Positions 28,800 through 36,938 of a stretch of 58,269 bases of DNA are shown piece after piece; the first letter of the stretch is position 1, and each line of letters begins with the position of its first letter. The stretch covers positions 1-58,269 of the forward strand of contig JAGWVR010000010.1 of NCBI GenBank assembly GCA_018970785.1, read 5' to 3'. The stretch is from Planctomycetota bacterium (GTDB taxonomy: Bacteria; Planctomycetota; Planctomycetia; Pirellulales; UBA1268). The notes beneath the pieces were generated by a model that saw only the letters and a list, made by a program, of their open reading frames with translations, was not told the DNA's origin and did not search any database. Both the position numbers and the translations under genes were made by a program.

Positions 28800-30973
28800 C
28801 CGACCCGATCCCCCCGGCCGCCGCCCCGGGGCGGTTCACCGCCGCCCTGGCGATCGCGCGCCGCGACCTGGTGGAGTTCGTCCGCGACCGGCGGACGCTG
28901 TTCGTGACGCTGTTGTTGCCGATGGTCACCTACCCGATCGTCGCGCTGGCCAGCGCCCTCGGCCTGCGGACCGCGGTTGCCGACATCGAATCCCGGGCGG
29001 CGACCGCGACCCTCGCCGTCGCCGTCACCGGCGCCGAGGCCCTGCCCTTCGCCGAGCGCCTCCGCGCCGCGGCGGCGTCGCCCCCGCGCGGCGGCCCGGC
29101 GGCGGCCGACTGGCCGGCGGGCTTCGAGATCGAACCGCTCCCCGATCCGGTCGCCAATCGCGCCTTGGCCAGCGGCGCGGCCGACGTGGTCGTCGACGCA
29201 CCGGCGGGAACGCTCGCCGCCCTCGACGGCGACGGCACGGCCACCGTGACCGCCCGGCTGTCGACCTCGCGCGACGCCGAACCCGGGGCCGCCCGGCTCT
29301 GGGAGGCGCTGGTCGCCAACGTCGCGGCCGACACGCTCGCGCGCCGCGCCCGGGGCGCCGGCTTGCCGCGCGCGTTCCTCGAACCGCTCCGCGTGACGTT
29401 CCCCGACGGGCCGGCGGCCGCCCCCGTCGCCCCGAGCATCGGCCCGACGCTGGTCGGATCGGTGCTCGTGCTGCTGGCGGTCCTGACGCTCACCGGCGCG
29501 TTCTATCCGGCGATCGACGCGATCGCCGGCGAGAAGGAGCGCGGCACGATCGAGACGTTGCTGATGGCACCCTGCAGCACGCTCCAGATCGTCCTCGGCA
29601 AGTTCCTCGCCGTGTTCGCGATCACGCTGGCGACGTTGGCGGCCAACGTCCTCTCGATCGCGGCGACCGGTGCCGCGGCGGTGCGGATGCTGCCGGCGGG
29701 GATGAGCATGGAGATCGCCCACCCGTCGGCCGGCAGCCTGGCGACCCTCGTCGCCTTCGTCGGCCTGGCGGCGATCGCCGCGGCGACCTGCCTGGCGGTG
29801 ACGACCGCCTCGAAGAGCGGCAAGGAGGCACAGAACACGCTCACGCCGGTGATCCTCCTGGTCAGTGCCCTGGCCGGGACGGCGCTGCTGCCGGGGCTGC
29901 GCGGCAAGGCCTGGCTGGCGGCGGTGCCGTTCGCCGGGCAGATCGTCGTCTCGCGGTTGGCGCTGGTCGGTGCGGAGGGGCCGGCGCCGGGGCTGCCGGT
30001 GCCGGTGCTGGTGGCGCTGTCGCTGGCGTCGGCGGGTGCGCTGACGGCGCTGCTCCTCCAGGGCACGGCCCTGCTGCTGGCCGACGAAGACATCCTCTTC
30101 CGCGGTCCCGACGCGGCACCGCACGGATTGGCGCGGCCGGCCCGGCGGAAGGTCCCGAGCGTGGCCCAGGGAGCGATTCCGGTGGTCGCGGGGCTGGCGC
30201 TGGTGTGGTATCTCCAGGGGCTCGCGCCGGGTGATCTGCGCCTTTCGATCCCGCTGCACCAGGGGATCGCGGTGATCCTGCCGCTGGTGGCGATGCTCGC
30301 CTGGCAACGGGTCGACACGCGCACCACCCTCGGGCTCTCCTTCCCCGGACGCGGGCCGCGCGGCGCCGTCACGCTCGTGGGCGCGGGGCTGATCGGCGCC
30401 GGGTTGTTCTTCCTGTCGGCGGCGCTGCTTTTGGCTCTCGGCGGCGGCGACGGCTCGCCCGCCGTCCGCGACCTCACGCGCCGCCTGCTCGACCTGCTCG
30501 GGAACACGCCCTGGTGGCTTTCCGCGGTGCTGATGGTGCTGCTCCCCGCCGTCGCCGAGGAAGCGCTGTACCGCGGCTGGGTGCTCGCCGCGTTCGCCGG
30601 CGTGTCCCCTTCGCGCGGCCGGGCGGTGGCGGCGGTGGCGGCGCAGGCGGTGGTGTTCGCGCTGGCCCATCTCCTCCCCGAACGGATGCCGGCGACCTTC
30701 GCCCTGGGATTGGCGACCGGCGCGCTGCGGGTGTTGACCGGCAGCATCCTGCCGTCGATCGTCCTCCACGCCGTCCACAATGCCGTGCCGCTGGTGCTCG
30801 TCGCCATGGCCGGTGGCCCGGGCGGCGAACAGCTGGCGGAGATCGCCACGGGGGGAGCGACGCGCCTTCCGCCGGCCGTCGTCGCCGCCGCGGCGCTGGC
30901 CGTCGTCGTCGGGGCGGGGTTGGTCGGATTCGCGGCGCGTCGCTGGGATCGAGGCCGCTCCCCGGTGCGCTGA
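28796..30973 (+). CDS. ABC permease fused to a CPBP (CAAX-type) membrane protease
   Basis: This 725-residue polytopic protein has two parts. Residues 1 to about 420 resemble NatB/ABC-2 permeases: one early helix, a large extracytoplasmic loop of about 170 residues, then a helix bundle with the motif IAGEKERGTIETLLMAPCS. Residues about 450-725 form a CPBP intramembrane metalloprotease domain: E588-E589-x-x-x-R593 (EEALYRG), H625 (FALAH) and H658/H661-N662 (HAVHN). All catalytic motifs are intact, so the protease part may be active. The gene overlaps its ATPase by 4 bases. I recall similar fusions from other planctomycetes. Confidence 0.88.
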   Translation: MTDPIPPAAAPGRFTAALAIARRDLVEFVRDRRTLFVTLLLPMVTYPIVALASALGLRTAVADIESRAATATLAVAVTGAEALPFAERLRAAAASPPRGGPAAADWPAGFEIEPLPDPVANRALASGAADVVVDAPAGTLAALDGDGTATVTARLSTSRDAEPGAARLWEALVANVAADTLARRARGAGLPRAFLEPLRVTFPDGPAAAPVAPSIGPTLVGSVLVLLAVLTLTGAFYPAIDAIAGEKERGTIETLLMAPCSTLQIVLGKFLAVFAITLATLAANVLSIAATGAAAVRMLPAGMSMEIAHPSAGSLATLVAFVGLAAIAAATCLAVTTASKSGKEAQNTLTPVILLVSALAGTALLPGLRGKAWLAAVPFAGQIVVSRLALVGAEGPAPGLPVPVLVALSLASAGALTALLLQGTALLLADEDILFRGPDAAPHGLARPARRKVPSVAQGAIPVVAGLALVWYLQGLAPGDLRLSIPLHQGIAVILPLVAMLAWQRVDTRTTLGLSFPGRGPRGAVTLVGAGLIGAGLFFLSAALLLALGGGDGSPAVRDLTRRLLDLLGNTPWWLSAVLMVLLPAVAEEALYRGWVLAAFAGVSPSRGRAVAAVAAQAVVFALAHLLPERMPATFALGLATGALRVLTGSILPSIVLHAVHNAVPLVLVAMAGGPGGEQLAEIATGGATRLPPAVVAAAALAVVVGAGLVGFAARRWDRGRSPVR

Positions 30974-30992
30974 AGCGCGTGCGACCGGCCGG

Positions 30993-32813
30993 TCACTCGC
31001 CGCTCCGCCCGAGCGCCCGGCGCAGCGCCGCCTCGAACTCGCCTTCGAACAGCGCGGCACCGTGCTCGTTGAAGTGACCGCGGTCGTCGTAGATGTAGCG
31101 CCCTGCGTCGTCGACCACACGCAGCACGCCGTCCGGGCCGACGACCATGCTGCCGACGTCGATCACCTCGACGGTGGCCGACCGCTCGGCCATCACCCAG
31201 GCGTCGACGCGCTCACGCCGCTGCCGCGCCGGCGGCTCCTCGTGATACGGAGGCCGGCTCCCGGCACAGATCGCCTCGCGCGTCGCCGTGACGGGGGCGA
31301 ACGGCGTGTCGGTCGTGACCACCAGCGCCGGCGCCAGCGTGCCCATCGTGGCGATGGCGCTCGCCACCGGCTCGCGCTCCATCCGGCCCCGCAGCCCCCA
31401 GAAGCAGGAAAACACGATCGCTTCCGGCCGCAGCTCGTGGAGGGCCGCGAGCGACCGTTCCCACAGCTCCGGTGACGGATCACTGCGGTTGGGGATCGGC
31501 TGCCGGCCCGAGACACTGAGGACGACCAGCCGGCAACCGAGCCTGGTGCAGACGCGCTCGAGCGTGCCCAGGTACTGGTTGGCCACGCTGTCGCCGACCA
31601 GCGCGACGGTCCCGCGCGTGCCACTGCGGTTGAGCACCAGGCCGCCGGAGGCGACGGCGGCGAGCGATGCCCCCGGTGGGGCGTGGCGCGTGCGGAGCGT
31701 GAGCCCGACGCCGATGGCGATCAGCAGCGACAGCACGAGCATCGTCGCCTCGCTGCGCGTGGTCCGCGCGTCGAGCAGCCGGGATCGGGCCGGGGCTTCG
31801 ACGACCGCGTGGAGGACCAGCGTGGCGATCACAATCAGGACGAGCTTCACCGGCAGGCGCGACCACTCGTTCGCGGCAAACCCGGCGTAGTCGACGAGCG
31901 AGCAGACCGGCCAGTGGGTCAGGTAGAGGGAGTAGGAGAGCTTGCCGACGAGGACCATCGGTCCCCGGCCGAGCCAGCGCCACGTGCCGGCGTCGCGGTC
32001 GAGCGCCGTCGCGGCGATCAGGGCGACCGTCGCCACGACCGGCACGAGGGCGACCCAGCCGGGGAACCCCGTCGACTCGTCGATCACGGTGATCGAGCCG
32101 GCCAGTCCCGCCGTGCCCGTCCAGCGCAACCCCCGCGCCCACCCGGGACGGGCCCCCGGCATGCCGCGCCACACCCATGCTCCGAGCAGTCCACCGGCGA
32201 GCAGTTCCCAGGCGCGGAACGGCAGCAGGTAGAAGGCCGGCGTCGGCAGCCGCGGCGTGGCGGCGATGCCGGCGACGAGGCTCGCCCCGCACGCCGCCGC
32301 GAGGACGACGCCCACGGTGCGGGCCGAGCGGCGCCACGCCTGGCGCAGGACGAGCGGATAGAGGAGGTAGAACTGCTCTTCGAGCGACAATGACCAGCAG
32401 TGGAGGAATGGCTGCGACAGCCGGCTGGTCTCGAAATAGTTTCCCTGCAGGCAGAGCTTGACGTTCATCAGTGACGTGATGCTCGTCACGAACGCCAGAC
32501 CGGCCGCACCGCGGTGCTTGGAGTCGTAGACGAAGCGCGCGGCCAGGAGCGTCGCGAAGCCGACGAACGCCAGCGCCGGCACGATCCGGGCGACGCGCCG
32601 GTAATAGAAACTCCCGAGGCGGAAGCTGCCCTGGTCGAATTGCTCGAGGAGGATCCTCGTGATCAGGTAGCCCGAGATCACGAAAAAGATGTCGACGCCG
32701 GTGAACCCTCCCGGCAGCCAGCGCGGGTCGAGGTGGTAGACGAGCACGGCGAGCACCGCGATCGCGCGGAGACCGTCGAGCGACGGTTCATAGCTGATCG
32801 CGGAGCGGCTCAT
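30993..32813 (-). CDS. Acyltransferase-3 (OafA/YrhL-type) with SGNH domain
   Basis: This 606-residue membrane protein probably O-acylates a cell-surface polysaccharide. Residues 1 to about 360 are the acyltransferase-3 helix bundle: EPSLDGLRAIAVLAVLVYHL with the catalytic-region histidine, and GGFTGVDIFFVISGYLIT. The C-terminal part is an SGNH hydrolase-like domain with ALVGDSVANQYLG (GDS block) and a terminal DRGHFNEHGA containing the D..H pair. The ATG at 32813 is the family start; the frame is open further upstream without conserved sequence. It converges on the ABC cluster. Confidence 0.9.
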   Translation of the reverse strand: MSRSAISYEPSLDGLRAIAVLAVLVYHLDPRWLPGGFTGVDIFFVISGYLITRILLEQFDQGSFRLGSFYYRRVARIVPALAFVGFATLLAARFVYDSKHRGAAGLAFVTSITSLMNVKLCLQGNYFETSRLSQPFLHCWSLSLEEQFYLLYPLVLRQAWRRSARTVGVVLAAACGASLVAGIAATPRLPTPAFYLLPFRAWELLAGGLLGAWVWRGMPGARPGWARGLRWTGTAGLAGSITVIDESTGFPGWVALVPVVATVALIAATALDRDAGTWRWLGRGPMVLVGKLSYSLYLTHWPVCSLVDYAGFAANEWSRLPVKLVLIVIATLVLHAVVEAPARSRLLDARTTRSEATMLVLSLLIAIGVGLTLRTRHAPPGASLAAVASGGLVLNRSGTRGTVALVGDSVANQYLGTLERVCTRLGCRLVVLSVSGRQPIPNRSDPSPELWERSLAALHELRPEAIVFSCFWGLRGRMEREPVASAIATMGTLAPALVVTTDTPFAPVTATREAICAGSRPPYHEEPPARQRRERVDAWVMAERSATVEVIDVGSMVVGPDGVLRVVDDAGRYIYDDRGHFNEHGAALFEGEFEAALRRALGRSGE

Positions 32814-32916
32814 GGGGCCATCGGCAGCTGCGGCGGCGGAGTGGTGGTGAGTGTAGCCGTCGTTCGTGAACGCCGCCGGCGACCGCCCCCCCGGGGTTGG
32901 GAGCCTGGCCCGGCCG

Positions 32917-34338
32917 TCACCCGAACAGGGAAACGACGGGGGTCGCCGGCACGACTCCGGTGAGCCGGGTGTCGAGCCCCTCGTGGGGCACGGAGAACCG
33001 GGCATGGTCGATGCCCAGCAGCCACAGCATCGTGGCATGCAGGTCACGGACGTGGACGACGTCGGTAACCGCGCGGTAGCCGAAGTCGTCGGTCGCCCCG
33101 TGGGTCACGCCGCCGCGGATCCCGCCGCCGGCCAGCACCATGCTGAACCCCTTCACGTGATGATCGCGCCCGACCGGCCCCTTGTTGGCCTGCGCCATCG
33201 GCGTCCGGCCGAACTCGCCGCCGACGACGACGAGCGTCTCGTCGAGCAGGCCGCGGCGGGCGAGGTCGGCCACCAGCGCGGCGACGGCGCGGTCGGTGGG
33301 GGGGCAGATCTCGGCCATGTAAGCGTCGATCCGGTCGTGGTGGTCCCAGTCGGAATGGTAGAGCTGCACGAACCGCACCCCGCGCTCGACCAACCGGCGC
33401 GCCATCAGGCAGTTGGTGCCGATCGTCGCCCGGCCCGGCTCGGCGCCGTAGAGGGCCAGCGTCTCCGGCGACTCGTCGGCGAGGTCGGCGAGGGCCGGCA
33501 CGGCGGTCTGCATCCGGAAGGCGAGCTCGTACTGCGCGATCCGCGTGGCGATCTCGGGGTCGGCGCCGGTGCCGGCGGCGATCCGGTCGAGCGCCTGCAC
33601 CGTGCGGACCACGTCGGCCTGGTGCCCGGTGCCGACTCCCGGCGGGCTGGCCGCGTAGTGAACCGGCGGGCCCGCCGTCGCGAACTCCACCCCCTGGCAG
33701 GCGCCGGGGAGGAATCCCGAGTGCCACTGCCGCGCCGCGATCGGCTGGGGATTGCGCCCCAGCCGGCTGGTGAGGACGACGAATCCGGGCAGGTCGTCGG
33801 CGGCGCTCCCCAGGCCGTAGGTCACCCACGCCCCCATGCTCGGCCGGCCGGACAGCGCGGTGCCGCAGTTCATGAAGGTGTGGGCGGGATCGTGGTTGAT
33901 CTGCTCGGTGACCAGCGAGCGCACGATCGCCAGCCGGTCGGCCTGGGCACCGAGCCGCGGAAAATGGTCGCTGAGCTCGGCGCCGCACGCGCCGTAGCGC
34001 CGGAACCGCGCCCGCGGCCCGAGGCAGACGAGCTTCTGCCCCTGGAGCTGCGCGATCGGTTGGCCGGCGGTGATGCTCTCGGGCATCGGTTCGCCGTCGC
34101 GGGCGGCGAGCGTGGGCTTGTGGTCGAACGACTCGAGGTGGCTCGGACCACCGGCGAGGCAGACGAAGATCACCGCCCGGGCACGGGGCGGGTGGTGCGG
34201 CAGCCCCGGCAGCGGGTCGCGCCCCGGAGCCGCCGGTGCCGGCCGCGCCCCGAGAAGCCCCAGCGCCGCCGCCCCGAGGGCGAGCCCCTGATCGCGGAGG
34301 AAGGTGCGGCGGTGGATCGCGAGGAGCTCGGGAGTCAC
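32917..34338 (-). CDS. DUF1501 family protein
   Basis: DUF1501 proteins are abundant in planctomycetes and related to the alkaline phosphatase/sulfatase superfamily; their reaction is not established. This 473-residue copy has a Tat-like signal (HRRTFLRDQGLALGAAALGLL) at residues 9-29. The family blocks VIFVCLAGGPSHLESFDHKP, SLVTEQINHDPAHTFMNCG, LYHSDWDHHDRI and VVGGEFGRTPMAQANKGPVG contain the putative metal-binding residues. Its start overlaps the stop of the PSD1-like gene upstream by 4 bases (ATGA), so the two proteins are made together. Confidence 0.93.
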   Translation of the reverse strand: MTPELLAIHRRTFLRDQGLALGAAALGLLGARPAPAAPGRDPLPGLPHHPPRARAVIFVCLAGGPSHLESFDHKPTLAARDGEPMPESITAGQPIAQLQGQKLVCLGPRARFRRYGACGAELSDHFPRLGAQADRLAIVRSLVTEQINHDPAHTFMNCGTALSGRPSMGAWVTYGLGSAADDLPGFVVLTSRLGRNPQPIAARQWHSGFLPGACQGVEFATAGPPVHYAASPPGVGTGHQADVVRTVQALDRIAAGTGADPEIATRIAQYELAFRMQTAVPALADLADESPETLALYGAEPGRATIGTNCLMARRLVERGVRFVQLYHSDWDHHDRIDAYMAEICPPTDRAVAALVADLARRGLLDETLVVVGGEFGRTPMAQANKGPVGRDHHVKGFSMVLAGGGIRGGVTHGATDDFGYRAVTDVVHVRDLHATMLWLLGIDHARFSVPHEGLDTRLTGVVPATPVVSLFG

Positions 34339-36746
34339 TGGCGGCTCGTCGTTTCGTGGAGGTTGAGGACCACACGGGCGGCGGCGGTCCAGGCGGCGTG
34401 TTCGCCGGGCGGGAGCGCCTCGTCGCGCGGGGATTCACCGACGGCCACCAGCGCCGCCGCGGCCGGCACGTCGGCCCGGTATTCCTCGCGGCGCCGGGCG
34501 ACGAGGCCGGCGAGCAGCTCCACCTCGGCCGGCAGCGGCGGCCGCGACAGCACGCGGCGCCACAGCCATCCGATCCGTTCCGGGTCGGTCGGCCCGCCGT
34601 GGCGCAGCACCTCCTCCGCCAGCCGCCGGGCGGCCTCGACGAAGCTCGGGTCGTTGAGGAGCACCAACGCCGCGCGCGGCGTATTGGAGCGCGGCCGGGC
34701 GACGGTGCACTCCTCGCGCGACGGCGCGTCGAAGGCGGCCAACTGCGGGTGGAGGAACGTCCGCTGCCAGTGGACGTACACGCCCCGCCGCCATTGCCGC
34801 CAGTCGCCGTCGGCGTGGTACTCGCGCTGCGGGAAGTTGAGCAGGCGGTAATGGCCGGCCGGCTGGTAGGGGCGCGAGGTCTCGCCGCCGAGGCGCTCCT
34901 CGAGGAGGCCACTGACCGCCAGGAGCGTGTCGCGGACGTGCTCGGCGGGCAGCCGCCAGCGCCCCTGGCGGGCGAGGAGCCGGTTGTCGGGATCGGCCGC
35001 GAGCTGCGCTGCCGACGGCTCGCTCGAGCGCCGGTAGGCGCGGCTGGTGAGGATCGTGCGGAGGAGCCGGCGCAGACTCCAGCCGCCGTCGAGCAGCTCG
35101 AGGGCCACGCCATCGAGGATCTCGGGGTGGTCGGGGGGCTGCCCCTGGGCGCCGAAGTCGCCCGGCGAACGGCACAGCCCGGTGCCGAAACAGATCGCCC
35201 AGACGCGGTTGGCGATCACCCGCGCCGTCATCTCCCCCTGCCCCCCGGCCGCGACGGGAGTCACGAGCCACCGCGCCAGTTCGAGCCGGCCGGCGCGGCC
35301 GGCGGGATCCAACCGGCCGTGGCGCGCGGGGACGGCCGGGGCCACCGGCGTTCCGGAGTCGTCGAGCCAGTTGCCGCGGGGGAGGATCCGCACCGCGCGC
35401 GGCTCGGCCAGGGCGCGGGTGACCATCACCCCTTCTTCGAGTGCCGCGCGCCTGGCCGCGAGCCGCTCGCGCTCGATCCGCAGGGCCACCGTCTCGTCGG
35501 CCTCGGCAACCTCGGGCGCGGCCCACGGCGGCAGCACCAGCGCCGGCAGCCGGCGGTCGAGGATGGCGAGGCGCCCGTCGATCGCCGCCGCCTCGTCGCG
35601 CGCGAAGGGGGGCACGACGCGCCGCTCCGGACGGCGCCGCGTCGGCAGGTCGTTGGAGCCGTCCTTGAAGTGGGCCTCGTCGTCGACGTCGGCGAAGAAC
35701 GCCGCCAGGGCGTAGAAGTCGTGGGCCGTGAACGGATCGAACTTGTGGTCGTGGCACTGGGCGCAGCCGATCGTCGCCGCCATCCACACCACCGACAGGT
35801 TCCGCACCCGGTCGGCCTGGTAGATCGCCCGGTACTCGCGCGCCTGGACCCCCCCTTCGTGACTCGTCTGCAGGAGGCGGTTGTAACAGCTCGCGAGGTC
35901 GCGATCGTCGGGGTGCTCGCCGGGGCCGGGCTCGGCGAGATCGCCGGCCAGCTGGAGGATCGTGAACCGGTCGAAGGGCAGGTCGTCGAGGAACGCCTTG
36001 ATGACCCAGTCGCGGTACGGCGCGGCACGCTGGTCCTGGTCGCCGTGGTAGCCGACGGTGTCGGCGTAGCGGACCTGGTCGAGCCACCAGGTCGCCATCC
36101 GTTCGGCGTGCCGAGGACTGGCGAGGAGACGGTCGACGAGCCGCTCCCAGCGGTCGGGGCGCCCGTCGGAGAGGTACGCGGCGACCTCGGCGGGCGAAGG
36201 CGGGATGCCGGTGAGATCGAGGTGCACGCGGCGCACGAGCGTGACGGGATCGGCCGGTGGCGCGGCGCCGAGGCCGGCCGCGGTGAATCGTGCCTCGAGT
36301 GCCCGGTCGATCCATCCCGGACCCCCGGCCGGCAGTCCCGGGCGGACCGGGCCCACCAGTGCCCACGGCTCCGCCGCCGGAGCGCCGGCCTCGACCCAGG
36401 CGCGGAGCATCTGCCGCTCGGCGGCCGACAACGGATGCGGTCCGGCCGGCGGCGGCATCACCAGGTCGGGGTCGCTGGCTTCGATCCTCGTCACCAAGGC
36501 GCTCGCGCCGGCGTCGCCGGGAACGATCGCGACCGCGCCACTGGCCAGCACGCGCCGCGCCGCGGCGACGTCGTCGAGGCGGAGGCCCGCCTGCCGCGCT
36601 TCCCCGTCGGGGCCGTGGCAGGGAAAACAGCTCCGCGCGAGGATCGGCCGGACGGTGGCCGAGTAGTCGGGAGAACCGGCCGCAGCGGCCGGCGCCGCCA
36701 GCGCGAGCACCAGCGTGACGACCGTGCCGCGATACCTGTCGGTCAT
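34335..36746 (-). CDS. Planctomycete cytochrome c/DUF1549/DUF1553 (PSD1-type) protein
   Basis: This 803-residue exported protein has a signal peptide (TLVLALAAPAAAAG), a planctomycete cytochrome c domain with the haem-binding C40-F-P-C-H44 motif, then DUF1549 (GWIDRALEARFTAAGL, HLDLTGIPPSPAEVAAYL, RWERLVDRLLASPRHAERMA), and a C-terminal DUF1553 part (RVIANRVWAICFGTGLCRSPGDFG, LRRLLRTILTSRAYR). The family function is unknown; a redox role in the periplasm is inferred from the haem motif. It is co-transcribed and translationally coupled with the DUF1501 gene. The ATG at 36746 precedes the signal peptide; the frame is open far upstream, but that part is antisense to ppdK. Confidence 0.93.
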   Translation of the reverse strand: MTDRYRGTVVTLVLALAAPAAAAGSPDYSATVRPILARSCFPCHGPDGEARQAGLRLDDVAAARRVLASGAVAIVPGDAGASALVTRIEASDPDLVMPPPAGPHPLSAAERQMLRAWVEAGAPAAEPWALVGPVRPGLPAGGPGWIDRALEARFTAAGLGAAPPADPVTLVRRVHLDLTGIPPSPAEVAAYLSDGRPDRWERLVDRLLASPRHAERMATWWLDQVRYADTVGYHGDQDQRAAPYRDWVIKAFLDDLPFDRFTILQLAGDLAEPGPGEHPDDRDLASCYNRLLQTSHEGGVQAREYRAIYQADRVRNLSVVWMAATIGCAQCHDHKFDPFTAHDFYALAAFFADVDDEAHFKDGSNDLPTRRRPERRVVPPFARDEAAAIDGRLAILDRRLPALVLPPWAAPEVAEADETVALRIERERLAARRAALEEGVMVTRALAEPRAVRILPRGNWLDDSGTPVAPAVPARHGRLDPAGRAGRLELARWLVTPVAAGGQGEMTARVIANRVWAICFGTGLCRSPGDFGAQGQPPDHPEILDGVALELLDGGWSLRRLLRTILTSRAYRRSSEPSAAQLAADPDNRLLARQGRWRLPAEHVRDTLLAVSGLLEERLGGETSRPYQPAGHYRLLNFPQREYHADGDWRQWRRGVYVHWQRTFLHPQLAAFDAPSREECTVARPRSNTPRAALVLLNDPSFVEAARRLAEEVLRHGGPTDPERIGWLWRRVLSRPPLPAEVELLAGLVARRREEYRADVPAAAALVAVGESPRDEALPPGEHAAWTAAARVVLNLHETTSRQ

Positions 36747-36850
36747 GGCAACCCGCCCGCTCCCTCGCCGGAAGGACTCGCACCCCGTCCCACGCCGCCG
36801 CGGGCAGTGTAGCCCCCACGGGGCGCTGCCCCCCACCGTGGCGCGCCGCG

Positions 36851-36879
36851 TTGACGGGGTGTGGCCACGACCGTAGATT
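36851..36879 (+). promoter_or_regulatory. Candidate sigma-70-type promoter for ppdK
   Basis: TTGACG (36851-36856) and TAGATT (36874-36879) are separated by exactly 17 bases. Transcription would start near 36886, about 50 bases before the ppdK ATG. It would also exclude the in-frame GTG at 36861 as a start codon, since that lies between the two boxes. Confidence 0.5.
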
Positions 36880-36938
36880 CCGGGCGGTTTTTCCCGAAAT
36901 CCCGCACTGTTTCCCCTGCGAAAGGCCCCTTCCCCCCC

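Noticed and set aside
36861-36938. GTG at 36861 as the ppdK start
   Set aside because: It lies between a good -35 and -10 pair, and the extra residues match no known ppdK N-terminus.
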